DNA of 64,000 bases from Tremella fuciformis (taxonomy: Eukaryota > Basidiomycota > Tremellomycetes > Tremellales > Tremellaceae). Numbering within the stretch: position 1 is the first letter of the stretch; every line of letters begins with the position of its first letter. The notes below the pieces were generated by a model, which was given only the letters and a program-made list of their open reading frames with translations, was not told the origin of the DNA and ran no database searches. Shown one piece after another: positions 31,369-43,536 of the stretch. The translations under genes and the position numbers were made by a program. The DNA is taken from positions 310,001 to 374,000 of the forward strand of contig CP136491.1 in the NCBI GenBank assembly GCA_032768795.1, given 5' to 3'.

Positions 31369-34286
31369 ATGTCCAGCCAAAATGTCGAAAAAGCAGACGA
31401 AGCGCTGCCCGAGCTCATTCCCCTCCGACCGTCCTCGGCCAACCTCAAGATCCTCGGACGACATTTCATCGATGAGCACGGCCGGATAGTAGCCTTGCGA
31501 GGTGTCAACGTGTCGGCGTCGAGCAAAGTGTGAGTCTATACGGTAGATGAGACCCTTCGCCATGGCGTCTCGCGCTCAAGCTCGCTGCCCAGCGCTGACA
31601 AGCCAGACCTCAGCGACCGACACCGCCTATTGACCGACACGCCGATGTCTCTTACATTGGCAGGCCGTTTCCGCTCGAAGAGGCCGATGAGCACTGGCGC
31701 AGGCTCAAATCGTGGGGTCTGACATTCTGTAAGTGCCATCGCATCGTCCGCTTGGTGCTGCATGCTACTGACGGTCAGTGCGCATCACCGTGACGTGGGA
31801 CGCAATTGAGCATGCGGGACCGTAAGCTTTCAGCTATTTACGGTTTGCAGCCGGGAGCTGATTGGTAGAGGACAGTATGACGAGGAGTATCTCGAGTACC
31901 TGGGCGAGCTATTACGGGGGTTGGAGAAGCACGGACTCTTTTGCTATGTCGTGGGTAGGACCTTTCGCCCGTCCTGTCTAGCTAACAGCAGGCGATGCAT
32001 CAAGATGTATGGTCGAGATATTGCGGAGGGGTGAGTCAGACTCGTGACCTCAACCTCTGCCAGAAGCTGATCTTCAGTCTGGAGCGCCAGGCTGGACACT
32101 CGAGCGAGTCGGCTTTGACCTCTCGAACGACGGGGAGAAGTTGGCCTTGGCAGGTGCTGCCTTCCTCGATGGCATACGCGGGGGGCGGCTGGAGGGAGAG
32201 CGCGGTCTGTGGCCTACCGGTATGTCAACTGGCTCCTTGCGTAGCTTCAGCTGACGAGAAGGGTATCAGAAGCTCGCGTCGGCCACCATGAAGTGAGCCT
32301 CGTCCGAACAAAACCTCAGGAGGTTGACACGTAGCACCTTATTCTGGGGAGGCGAGACATTCGCACCCGGTCTACTGATCGACCAAGATGGCAAGCAGAT
32401 CAACGTCCAGCAGTACCTGCAAGACCATTTCCTCGGTGCTGTCGACCGCCTGGCAGCTGCCGTCGTCGGCGTCGACAGTGTGCTGGGCATTGAGCTTCTG
32501 AATGAGCCGCACCCAGGTTTCATCGGCCTGGAGAATCTCAGCGACTGGGTGGGTCCGAACACGGCAGCCCCAGTCTCAAGCTCATCGTAGAACTACAATA
32601 CCGATCTCCACCTCGGTCAATTCCCTTCCCCGCTGCAATCCTTCTCCCTCGGCGCCGGACACTCGACCGAAGTACGGATATGGAAGCGCTCGTTTCCTTG
32701 GCCGACCACGGCTGGAAAGCTTGTCACAGCGAACTCTGCGGGCGTGTCCGTCTGGCGCTCCGACGGCCCCACAAAAGGCAGCTGTCCATGGGAGAACGAA
32801 GCAGTGTGGCGCTGGAGTGAGCAAAAGCAGACAGCTGTCGGCCTGCAGGGCGACTATTTCTGCAAAGACCGCAAGGGCAAGAAGGTGGACTTTCACAGCG
32901 ACTTCTATTTCCCCTTTGTGAAACGCTGGGAAGATGTCATCGCCAAGAGGATAGGAGGGAAGGCGCGCATGGTCGAGGGGCTGCCCAATGAGTTCTGCCC
33001 GACTTGGCCAGAAGCAGATCGCCCGAGAAACCTTGTCTTTGCTCCGCATTGGTCAGTTGAACTGACCTCTCAATCAGCAGCTGACGTGCAGGTACGACCT
33101 CAACGCGTTATTCAAGAAGGAGTTCGGCAACATGACCGTCAATGTCCAAGGCCTGTCCAGGGTGCGTCAGTCTCTGCACTCCAGAGCGTGTACTGAGATG
33201 TAGGGCATGTTCCTGCTCAAAGCACTATATTGGGGACCCCATGGTGCCAAGAAGAACTACAAGTCACAGATTGCCAAGATCGTTCTAAGCGCCATGGACA
33301 AGCTAGAAGAGGTCCCGGTAGTCATTGGAGAGACAGGTGTTCCGATGGATATTAAGTGGGTTCAACGGTTTGTCAGGCGTTTTGCTCATCAGACAGCAAG
33401 GAATACGCATTGAAGACTGGAGATTGGAGATGGCAAGAGAGGATGATGGACGCTATTCTCACTGGACTGGAGGCGAGTATGGTCGGCTTCAAGTCAGTGT
33501 TTCGACATGGGACGTAAATCTTGCTGATTAGGAGTCTTTGGACATACAACCCGGCCAATTCTGATGAGCTCGGTGACGATGTCAGCTGCAGAGATCCCGT
33601 TCAGACATCGAGCTGACGAACAGTGGAATGCCGAGAACTTCTCGTTCTTCTCACAGAAGAATGGTCTCAAGTCGGCAAATCCCAGTGATCTCGACGCCGG
33701 GGCTCGGCTACTCGATGTCATCGTTGTATGTCTTGGCTACTCTTGCGCGTTTATCCTACTCATCACCTAGCGTCCGTATGCTGTCGCAACTAGCGGCACA
33801 CCCATGTCACACGACTACGACACCGAGACGTCCGTCTTCACCTATCGCTATCGCACTCCTCTTCGGCTGGTCAAATCTGTCCCAACACAAGCAGACCTCA
33901 CCGAATTCTTCATCCCGAGACGAATCTACCCAGAAGGCAAGACGTCCGTCCAGCTGTCCTCGGGCGGGCGATGTACGTTTGACTGGCCCAACGAGCGGCT
34001 GTACGTGTGGTGGTCGGACATATACCCTCCGCACGGAGGACCGACCGATCGCCTGCGGCGCGTAGACGTGTGGGTGCCCGAGAAGAGGGACAAGACGCGA
34101 GGATGGGAGACCGAGGACGTGCTCAAGTGGATCGTGTTTGTCGTCTTGGCGCTCCTTGTGGCGTACGGGGCATTGCGGCTGCAGATGCTCGAGCTTGAGA
34201 AAGACAAGAGCTATGGCCTGGAGACTCTCTGGGGCTACAAGCTTGATGATCTTCTTCGGGGCCGGCTCACCCTGGCGGACAAGTGA
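31369..34286 (+). CDS. EGCrP-like GH5 hydrolase (glucosylceramide or sterylglucoside beta-glucosidase) with C-terminal membrane anchor
   Basis: About a dozen short exons from MSSQNVEKADEALPELIPLR. N-terminal GH5 motifs are FIDEHGRIVALRGVNVSASSK and LKSWGLTFLRITVTWDAIEH. The acid/base Glu lies in GVDSVLGIELLNEPHPGF and the nucleophile Glu in VPVVIGETGVPMDI. FSDDCW-type substrate loops are not obvious, but CAMHQDVWSRYCGGSGAPGW and MVGF..LWTYNPANSDELGD fit endoglycoceramidase-related proteins (GH5 subfamily 12). In Cryptococcus, EGCrP1 cleaves glucosylceramide and EGCrP2 ergosteryl-glucoside; I cannot say which this is. No signal peptide is seen. A single hydrophobic segment (WIVFVVLALLVAYGALRL) near the C-terminus predicts a tail-proximal anchor with a cytosolic or lumenal catalytic domain. 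It converges on ARG8 with 114 bp between. Confidence 0.8.
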
Positions 34287-34400
34287 GATGGATATTTGCA
34301 TGAGGCAGCCGTGCATATAGCGGTCTGCCGTAGAAGTGTACAACTCTAGATATTGCATATCACCGTGCACTGTCCCAAGATCTGGCAAGGCCGAGCGTGA

Positions 34401-35928
34401 TCAGGCCTTGCCCGCCTGCTCCTGCTCCAGCAAGCTCAGGACACTTTCCAGCACTGCCACGGCGCGATCGCACTCGGCCTCGCTCACAATGAGCGCGGGA
34501 ATGAGCCGCACGGCATCGCTGCCCGCAGTGAGGAGCAGAACCCCGCGCTCACGACACATCTTGACCACCTTGGCGGGCACGTCGGCGCTCTTGAACGGTA
34601 TTCCACGAATCAGGCCGCGCCCACGGACGTCGCCGCTGATGAGCGACGGGAACATGGCTGGTAAGCGGCGCAGCAAGCCGTCCAGGTGCGCGGCGGTCGA
34701 CGAGAGGTGGGCGGTGAATGTGGGCGAGGACAGGCGCTGCAGGACGTGCACGCCCAGCGCCGCGGCGAGCGGCTGGCCGCCGAATGTCGTCCCGTGGGAT
34801 CCGACGGATATGACTTCTGCCACTGCGTCGCGCACGAGGATGGCGCCGATGGGGAAGCCGTTCGCGAGGGGTTTGGCCATGGTGATGATGTCGGGTCTGG
34901 GCGTCAGTGCATCCTCCGGACGGCAGGCAGATGATAGCAGGATGGGGAATACTCACTGGGCATCCTTCGGATACTTGCTGTGCGCCCACATGTCGCCCGT
35001 CCTGAACAGCCCGCACTGGATCTCGTCAAAGATCAACACAGCGCCGACCTCGCGACACCGCCTGCCGAGCATCTCGAGCCACTCCACGCGCCCGGTCCCC
35101 ACGCCGCCCTCGCCCTGGATCGGCTCGACGATGACGCCGCACGTGTGCTCGTCCACCAACGCCCGCAGCGCCGCCTCGTCCGTCCCGTTGTACTCGCCCA
35201 CCCGGACGCCCGGGACGAGGGGCGCGAAGGGCGCCTGGTACTTTGGGTTCGGGGTGCAGCTCACCGCGCCCATCGAGCGCCCGTGGAACGCATTCGTAAA
35301 GCACACGATGCCCGTCTTGGACTCTCCCCCCACCTCCTTGCCGTACTTGCGGGCAAATTTCAGTGCGCCCTCGTTCGACTCGGTGCCCGAGTTGGAGAAA
35401 AAGACTTTGGCGCCTGCGCCGCCGGTGGCGTCGAGCCCCAGGCCGCCGTGCGTGCGCGTGAGCTCGACGAGCGTCTTGGCCAGCTCGCCGGCGTGCTCGT
35501 TCCAGTACACGTTGGACACGTGGGATAACTTGGCCGCCTGCGATGCCATGGCCGCGTTCACGCCGTCGTCGGCGTGCCCGAGGGCCGTCACTGCGATGCC
35601 GGCGGAGAAGTCGAGGTATTCTCGCCCGGACGAGTCGGTCAACGCGCACCCCTTGCCCTTGGTGAAGAGTATCGGCGGCCGGGCGTAGGTGTTGAGCAGG
35701 TATTTCGTGTGGGACTGGATGAGCTCGTGCGTCGCGGCTGGCGCGGCATCGTCGGGGTGCGTGACATCTGTGTAGTCGGTGCAGGGCTAATCATGAGCTC
35801 TGGCATACAGTCGAGGTCGAGCTTACCTTGCTTGAGGAAGAGGCGTAGGAACGGGCCGAGCGGGTGGGACGAATGGATGCGAGCGAGCGAATGCGCCCCC
35901 CAAGGCGGAGTATGCGGGGTGCTGTCAT
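34401..35928 (-). CDS. ARG8: Acetylornithine aminotransferase, mitochondrial
   Basis: Exons 35928-35827, 35786-34957 and 34896-34401 give 475 aa. The PLP enzyme transaminates N-acetylglutamate semialdehyde to acetylornithine in mitochondrial arginine synthesis. The N-terminus (MTAPRILRLGGRIRSLASIR) is Arg/Ser-rich without acids, a typical presequence. Class III aminotransferase motifs are YLDFSAGIAVTALGH, FFSNSGTESNEGALKFARK (phosphate binding), FHGRSMGAVSCT, VIVEPIQGEGGV, LIFDEIQCGLFRTG (Asp to pyridine N) and DIITMAKPLANGFPIGA (Schiff-base Lys), then GSHGTTFGGQPLA. The acceptor at 35787 was chosen because it alone keeps the frame with exon 1. Confidence 0.93.
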
Positions 35929-37216
35929 CGTATCTGCTGTTCTGGTCTAGTTTTGACTGTTCTCAAGCGAGTATGTGGCTGCTGCTGTCTATAAAATGCT
36001 GTCAAGACAAGAAAGCGAGTCGAAAGATGTAGGTTTTGGACTTTTAATTTGACGGGATCAAATTCTCCCCCGACTCGCTTCGGTCCACTGCCGGTGCCTG
36101 AACAAAGACTACCGCCGCGCGCAAAAAGATTACAGCCGATGGCAGAGTGACAACATACAACGTGCAGCAGTAGTATGATGGTCGGGAGGGGCTGGCTGGA
36201 CATCAGAGTCATCAGGAGGTCGCCCAGGGGGGAAGATTGCATGCGGTTCTGACGAGAGACCCAGATGTGAGACACAGCTCATAGGCATCCGTCGCGGGGA
36301 ACAAGTGACATCATTCCTATTCCAGACACGTCGGCGTGTCATTGGCTTGTCTCGCAACCATTCATGGGGGATACCATTCGAGCAAGTGCTTAGCCCCTCC
36401 CCTCCCAGTGCACGCGAGAAGCTGCAAGTGGCAAGTGCTATGCATGAAGTGCCCCATTTAGGCGTATTGTAACTTGTGCCACAATGCCACATGGCTGATT
36501 GTTCGAGTTTATCGGCTTTGAGACAGAGTCATCTCTCTCTGTCTCTCTCTTACAACCCTTTCCCACCCTACCACCTTCCATCTCTCTTCCTTGTCATACC
36601 TCCCCCTTCGCTCTGTAACATCTCTACCCCCTCTGCCCTTAGCTTCGCTACCAGCTTGCATCGCCGCGCCAAGGAGCGACCAGTTGAGGTCCGCCCTGAT
36701 CGCTGATCTCACCACAGCTCGACGCACCCAGCCCCGGTCCGTGTTCCGCGAACGGTGGACAAGTTGATCAAGGCCCCCATGTTCATGTATTGGTAAGTAT
36801 CCCCTCTCTTGCCCTTGTGTGCCCAGCGCGTTCCTCTTCCCCCGGCAGCACCACTCTCAGCTAGTGCATGTAGCCGGTTTCACTGCCACGGCCCTGGCCC
36901 TCCCGCACTGCGGGATGTCTCTCCCATGCCCAACTGAGCAACTTTGCTCCCCACCATGATGCCCCACCGCGACCTGTCTCACTCAGAGTTCCTCGACCGA
37001 CCGCACAGCACAGCCGACTGATCCTGCAGATAACATCGCCTGCCCCCCTTCCCCCCTTTGCATCGTTCCCCCTCGCCTGCATGATACCAAGCTCCCGCCG
37101 GCTACCCTTAGCTTCCCCCCTTTCCATCACGCCTCTGTGACGCCGCGCACGACCCGCACCTCACGTCTTCTGTACGCACCTGAGCAACGACGGCTCCCGA
37201 TCACCCAGTTGGCACC
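35929..37216. other. Divergent promoter region and likely long 5' UTR of the KH gene
   Basis: 1.29 kb between ARG8 (minus) and the KH-protein gene (plus). A CT-rich tract lies at about 36530-36640. A strong donor (GTAAGTATCC) at 36793 and an acceptor (ATCACCCAG) ending near 37208, eight bases before the KH start codon, suggest a 5' UTR intron of about 415 bp. Two ATGs lie just before that donor in another frame and could form a short upstream reading frame after splicing. No other gene is supported. Confidence 0.4.
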
Positions 37217-40200
37217 ATGGACCTGTACACGACCTCGTTCTCCTACCCCCAGCCCAGCTCGCGCCGGATACGCACCACGAGCTCCCCGCACCATGCTCCA
37301 CTGGGCCTGCCGCCGTCCGGCTCCCTCACCAACGTCCCCTTGCCCAATGTCACCACGGCCACTGCTCCCCCTCGACGCAACGTCTCCTCGGTCAACATCA
37401 CCACCGCCGCGCAGGTGGAGAGAGATTGGGAGGCGGTCAAGAAGCTCGTTGCGGACATTTCTACGCGCGAGGGGTGTCTGGTCACGGTCACGCGGGAGAC
37501 GATGGGAATGGAACAGGGATCGTCTCCACCTCTCCCGACTGGATCTTCAGATGCCGACAGCCCCGTTCAGACCGTCACCGTTTGGAATTTCTACCTCTCG
37601 GGGCCGTACCAGAACGTCATGTCGGCCCGCGGCGCTGTCCTCCGCGAAGTGCCCAGAGACAACCGAACTTCGCTGCTCGTTCCCCGTGCCGATATCCTCG
37701 AGTCTCCTCTCGCCATGATCAGCGCTCTCAAGCCCGACGTCAAGCTTCGCCTGGATGGCATAGCTAGCGAGTCGCTGGCACAAATTCAGGTCCTCAATCT
37801 TCCGAAAAGCGGATCGAGCTTGGCCGGAAGAACAGTCCTTGCGACAGTCACGCCCGGAAGCCCCGAAGATCCAAACGTTCCCGTGAATAGTCAAGAACCG
37901 ACTTCTGCAGCTACGAAGCGTTCCAGCAGTGGTGGGAGCTCGGCACGGGCGTCTTTGGACATCATCGATGAGAATGGTCAACCTAGGTCTGCCGCCGGCA
38001 CGGCAGAGACTTCGCCAATTAAGGGCGGACTGATCAGCTACGGGCTCGAGACCGAGAGAATGTGTGAAGTCGTCCTCGCGGGCTCGATCGAAAGTGTGGA
38101 GATCGCCAAAGTCCGAATTCTGGTCATGCTGGACGAGCTGGCAAGTTTCCTTGAGTGCCGCGTTGTCATTGGCTGATATAGCAGAGCGGCTTGCATTCTG
38201 AGATCTGCGATATCGATTACAAGCTCCACAGCATCATTGCTTGCCGCAAGCGTAGCGCAATTCAGTCAATACAGGAGGAGACGGCCACGAACATCTATTT
38301 TCCGACACAGTTGGTGGGCGTTCTTAACGCTCCTCAGCCGGGCTCGCGTCAAGGAGTCGGCTATCGCGACGTCAACCTGCCTCCGCAGCATACCGGTATG
38401 GGTCCTCACATGACGGGGCTGCAATCCATGCACACCGGCATGTCGATGGCGACAAACGGACACGCCCACGGTCATCCACCACACTTGGCCGTCCACTCGC
38501 ACATGCACCACCAGCCGCCTCACCAACAGCCACACCACATGGGAGCATTCCCCACATCACCCGGCGTGAGGCAGAATGCACCGCCGGCTTACAACCCCCA
38601 CCAGCACGTGCAGTACCCATACTCCCCGCAGCCCATGGATCTCAACTCTCACACTCCTCGTGGGGTGCCTTATAATGGTCCCGCAATGCAACATTACGGA
38701 CAGATGGGCAGCCCTCTGCCAATGAACCACAATGGCATGTCGTTCCCCAACGGGCCGCCACCTCAGGGCGGCCTTCATGATCGCAGTCCTTTGCCCATGC
38801 ACCCACCTCACCTGAGTCCGGTACCTCATCACCCTCATAGCCTTCCTCCGCCTCATCACACGATGTCGCCACCGCCTCACCAACACATGGGCGGACCAAT
38901 GGGAATGAACCAGAACGGCATGAGCATGCCGTATCAGCACACCGGTCAAAGCCACATGCACGTCGGGCTTGGCGCGATGCATACCGGCCTGACGAACATG
39001 CCCGGTATGCCAGGTGGCATGGGTATGCAGATGACAGGGATGCATCCGCCACCACTGGGCATGGGCCAATTTGGTGCGGGGCCACATCCTGGTCTCAGCG
39101 TACATGGTGGCGAGCAAGGCGTGTTGGGCAAGGCGAACCAAATCTGGATTACGGGGGAGTTCTTTGGGGTGCAGCGCGCGCGGGACATGCTTCTTAACCT
39201 TGCAGTCCAGAAGGTCAGTCCCCCTTCTGACTTCCTCACGCAACGCAGCTGATCGAGAAGAGCCGCCTGGTCATCTCGCGTGATACCGCCGTGCTTCCCC
39301 GCAAGCTGGACTGGCTTCTGACGGAACGCATCGACGAGGTCAAACAAGTCATGAACGATAACGGCACCTACATCCAGGCTCCATCGGTGGGATCTCAAGC
39401 CAGCCTCATCACGGTGTTCGGCGATCATCGGGTCAACATCGAACGCACGATCCGCAGCTTGATGTCTTTGGTTAGTCTGGCCGTCTGTCCCGGTCTGACA
39501 CTCACAATCAGACATGCCATTTCTACATTGCCTCTTTCTGGCTTCTCCCCGTCGCGTATGACGTCCTGATGCCATCGGCCAGCTTGAATGCTGCGCAGAT
39601 GCAGCCGGTACTCAAGCGTATCTCGCATGCGACTGGCGCCGAGGTTGTCTTCAAATCGAACTGCTTCGAGATGCACGGACTCGAGCACGAGGTGCGCGCT
39701 GCGGTGCTCATGGTCATGGAATTGGATTTAGTACAGGTGAGCTTAGGAAAAGCCTTCTTGCTATCAGCTGAACTCTAGGGATTCCATCACGAGATACGAT
39801 TCCAGATTGAACTTGCCAACGATCACCGCGACTTCATTTCGGGCAAAAAGAACGGCAAGATTAACAAGATCATGAAAATGTCATTGGTGAAAATCAAGTT
39901 TGAAACGTTCAATGACTACAATTTCCTCATCGACCTTGCCGGCAACGGTCCCGGCGCGCTGCAAGGCTTGTCGATGCTGCAAGAGGAATTGCCAGCGGAA
40001 GTATCCTTCCACGTCCCAGAGACGTACCACAAGCGAATCATTGGAGTGGGCGGCAAGAACATCCAGCGAATCATGAAGCTGTTCGGAGTCTATGTCAAGT
40101 TCTCAAATGCGGAAGAGTTTGCGGCTCTCGGTGGGTACATCGACAACGAAGACAATGTCGTGGCACGAACGCCCGCGAAGAACGCAATCAGCCTCGAGAG

Positions 40201-41458
40201 TCTGAAACAGAGCGTCATGGAGCTGGTCAATCCAAAGGCGTGTCCGAATCTTGATATGCGCCGTCCATGCTGACTGACAGGACAAGGATTATACTTCTGA
40301 GACGGTGTCGATCCCCCGTCGCTATCATCGTACCTTGCTCGGCGAGAAGGCCATATTCATTCACGATATCGAGACGAAGACCAATTCGCACGTTCATTTC
40401 CCGTACAAAGAGACCGCCTCGGATCTGGTAACCATCTTCGGGCCGGAGTCGCAGGTCGCTATCGCTGCCGCCATGCTTCTGGACCACGTACCATTCGAAG
40501 CGGATCTTCATGTGCCTCCGAACTCGGAGCTAGGAAACCTGGTCACTTCGCAGGAATTCTTGCTTTTCACCGAGAAGGTCAAACGGGATCATCAAATCGC
40601 CATTGCACCATCTGCGAGATTTGGACAAGGGGACGAGACCTTATTCAAATTCCAATGCCAGAGAAGCAACATCGATTTCCTGAGCACTGCCCGGGACGCC
40701 CTGGAGGAGTTCCTGGGCCAGCACAACGTATGTGATACCGCGCCTTTTCTACCCAAGCTCATGGTCAGATTCCGGTCTACCCGTCCACGGCGCAGAGGCG
40801 TGTAGACTCGTTCACCGACGCCTTCTCGCATTTCAACTCGAAGCTGTTGTCGAACTCTGCCAACCCGGACGACAACGAGGGTCTGCTCGACCGCCGTCCT
40901 AGACCCGCCACGTCGGCCAGCGATGTCCGCGCTCTGTTTGACGGAACGACCCCGCAGTCCTCGCAGTCTCACCAGCATATTCTGGGACATCAATCTTTCC
41001 GCTCGGTGGACGAATCTGGCGCCTTTGGGTATCCTTTCGGTTTCTCTGGAGCACGGCCGGTAGGAGAGCCGTGGCAGCAGCCAGGTGGCCCGACTCCGGC
41101 TCGAACCGAGTCGGAGGCATCCAAGCGCGACTCGGATCCGCTTCTGCAGGACAAGGTGCGACCGGCGGCGAGTGGACCTGGGCCGCATCAGCAGCCGCGC
41201 ATGGTCAGCAACCGCACTCAAAGCCTCGACATAACTTCGCTCAACTTTGCTCGACGGGAGATGGGGCAGATGGGCGCGATCGGTCACGGTGCGGTCAGCG
41301 CGAGCCCTAACACGTCGACCGGCCAATACTTTCCGCATGGCGTCCCGCCGTCGCAATCAACCAGCATGTATATGGACTCTGCATTGGAAGGCGTCACGCA
41401 GGGTCAGTCAATCTCATCTGCATTGCGGCGAGGCTCATACATGGACAGGCATGAGTAG
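37217..41458 (+). CDS. Multi-KH-domain RNA-binding protein of a conserved fungal family
   Basis: Exons 37217-38140, 38185-39213, 39249-39470, 39512-39736, 39779-40237, 40281-40727 and 40769-41458 are all phase 0 and give 1,331 aa. Introns at 38141 (donor GCAAGT) and 40238 (donor GCGTGT) are GC-AG. KH-type segments include SGPYQNVMSARGAVLRE, HSIIACRKRSAIQSIQEETA, GFHHEIRFQIELANDHRDFI with ISGKKNGKINKIMK, FHVPETYHKRIIGVGGKNIQ with IMK, and YHRTLLGEKAIFIHDIE. A Met/His/Pro-rich insertion of about 260 residues, with repeated HTGM and NGM units, interrupts the second third. The family resembles ascomycete multi-KH proteins and, more distantly, Bicaudal-C/vigilin; a role in mRNA control is inferred. 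The C-terminus is Ser/Gln-rich. Confidence 0.85.
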
Positions 41459-41930
41459 CATCCAGGTCTCTCACCCTTAGACGGCCCTCTCCACATCACC
41501 TGTACAGCACATTCCGCATACCTTTCCTTCATTCAGATTACCCTCATTCTTATTCCCTTAGATTTCCCCCTGCACATTCACACCAATGTTCCCACCGACA
41601 CTGTCACCATCACAGCACCACCCTGCACCCCAATCAGACATCCCGCACATCCATCCCCTCGGTTCCTCCCATTTGATCTCTTTCCTTCTTGTTTCTTGTT
41701 TCTTTTGACACGCATTTGCACTTTGCACCGACTGCATGATACGGCACGACTCGGCTCGACTCGGCCTGGAAAGAGCCGCCGAGTCGGCGCGAGATGAAGC
41801 ATGGACCATGAGATGACGAGCGTTGGAGGTTATATAGCGCTAAGAAAAGTACTCTGCATGCAGCCCTGCTGGCATACTGCCTCTATGAGTATGGGTATGG
41901 TTGAGATGTACAAGGGTAGACGAATGGTCC
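41459..41930. other. Convergent 3' intergenic region
   Basis: 472 bp between the stop codons of the KH gene and the SRA gene. T/C-rich near 41500-41700, consistent with 3' UTR and termination of both. No gene seen. Confidence 0.5.
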
Positions 41931-43536
41931 TCACTTCCTCAAGCGGCGGACTAGGTCGACGACGAGTCGTCGAGCCCGCTTCACAGGTGGCTCTTCCACC
42001 GCTGGTGAAGCCTCGAGCTTTCTCTTCGCGGCTCGCGGCTTGAGCCCTGGGCTCGGCTCTTCTGGATGCTGGTCTGGTACGGCGGCCCCGCTTCTCCTGC
42101 TCGATCGTCGTGGGGCCGGGGATGCTTCGACCGTCGACTCGATGACAGGCTTGGATTCTCGCTTAGGCTTCGTATCCCTCGTGTCCTTTTTGGGAGTCTT
42201 CTTTACCAAAGTCGCCTCCGCATCCCCATCCACGTCGACTTTTGCGTCCTCCCCATCCACAGCTTCTGCTTCTGCTTCGGCGTCGGCTCGCGCCTCCGTC
42301 TCCGCCTCGTCCCGCTCGCCCAGGGGCGGCTGGCCCGGTAGGCGCTTAAACGCATAGCGGCACACCATCAGACCCGCCGTGAGCCCCTTGGCCATCCACG
42401 CCCTCTCGACGCGATACAGGCCGTCGTAGCGATATCCCTCGGACGGCGCGTAGGGCGACTGGAGCTTGAACCCGCGGATCACGCGGATGGGCCGCTTCGT
42501 CTCGGCCGAGCGCTCACCATTACCATCAGATCATGATACTTGAGGGAGGCTCACCTTCAAAGCCGCATTGAGGGGATTGTCGAACGTCTGGTGCGATGTC
42601 TGCGGTGCCGTGCGCAGGTTTTTGGGATTCTGCTTGGTGCCTTTCAGATCGCGCCCGCCGCTTCCTGTGTACGTGAATGCCATCCCGAGGTCGACGCTGC
42701 GGTCAGCACAATCGTCCGAGGCCAGACGAGCAGAGGCCCACTCGTCGGGGTAGCCGCCGGACAGGGCGACCGACCACGCGCCGACTGCGGCGTTGCCTGA
42801 GATACCTGCGACTGTGGGCCTGGCACACTCTCAGCTCACAGCCAAAAAAATCCAATGGAGACGGGCTCACGCGTGCACGGCGTCCGTCGAGGCGTCTATG
42901 CGGCTCGGCCACCAGCGGCCCACTTCCACGCCGGGGATATGCCCAAATGTCTTCCTAGCTCATCAGCTCGATCATCTCCCGAGAGGAGAAAGGAGCTGAC
43001 GGGTCTTGCGTCCGCACGCCCATGCGCTTGGCGTTCCTCTGTCTTCCGTCCGGGACATCGTCGTCGTCGTCGATGAACCTCGAGCGGGCGGAGGGTTTGG
43101 GCGAGGCAGAGGGCGAATCGTGCTCGTAGTCGTCAGAGTATCGCTGTACTTTGACGCTCGACCGTGCGCTGCGCCTTGGCGTGCTCGTCAAGCTTAGATT
43201 GGAGTTTGCGCGTCCCAACGCCCGGCGCTTGGGTCGTCCTGACTCTTCTTCCTCGTCCTCCTCATCCTGGGCAGAAGGAGTGAAGAGCTGGTCGTCCACG
43301 CGCTTCTTGCGCGCATTGACGGATGCTGTTCGGCGCAGTGCTGCGCTGCCGGTGGACTTGGCCTTGGGCTTGGCTCGCGCGGGCGTGGCGAGCTTGGTGG
43401 GCGTGGTCAGACCGAGCGAGAGCAGCAGCTCCTCGTTGTCCCTGCGTGTCAGCTGCCAGTCCGCTCCATTTCAGCTGACGCACTTGATATTCTTCAGCCG
43501 CTGCTGCTCGTAGCTCAGCTCTGTGTCGGTCGTCAT
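41931..43536 (-). CDS. SRA-YDG domain protein (UHRF1-like methyl-CpG reader)
   Basis: The start [18 protein letters not shown] at 43536 is followed by an intron, then [20 protein letters not shown], a Lys/Arg-rich linker and an acidic Ser-rich region ([19 protein letters not shown]). The SRA domain begins near 42.95 kb with [20 protein letters not shown]. It continues with [44 protein letters not shown] and the hallmark [18 protein letters not shown] charged C-terminal tail with several Lys/Arg clusters ends VRRLRK. No RING, PHD or tandem Tudor domain is present, unlike animal UHRF1. SRA domains flip out 5-methylcytosine in hemimethylated CpG. In Cryptococcus an SRA protein works with the maintenance methyltransferase Dnmt5, so this gene suggests CpG methylation here (inference). 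Confidence 0.82.
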
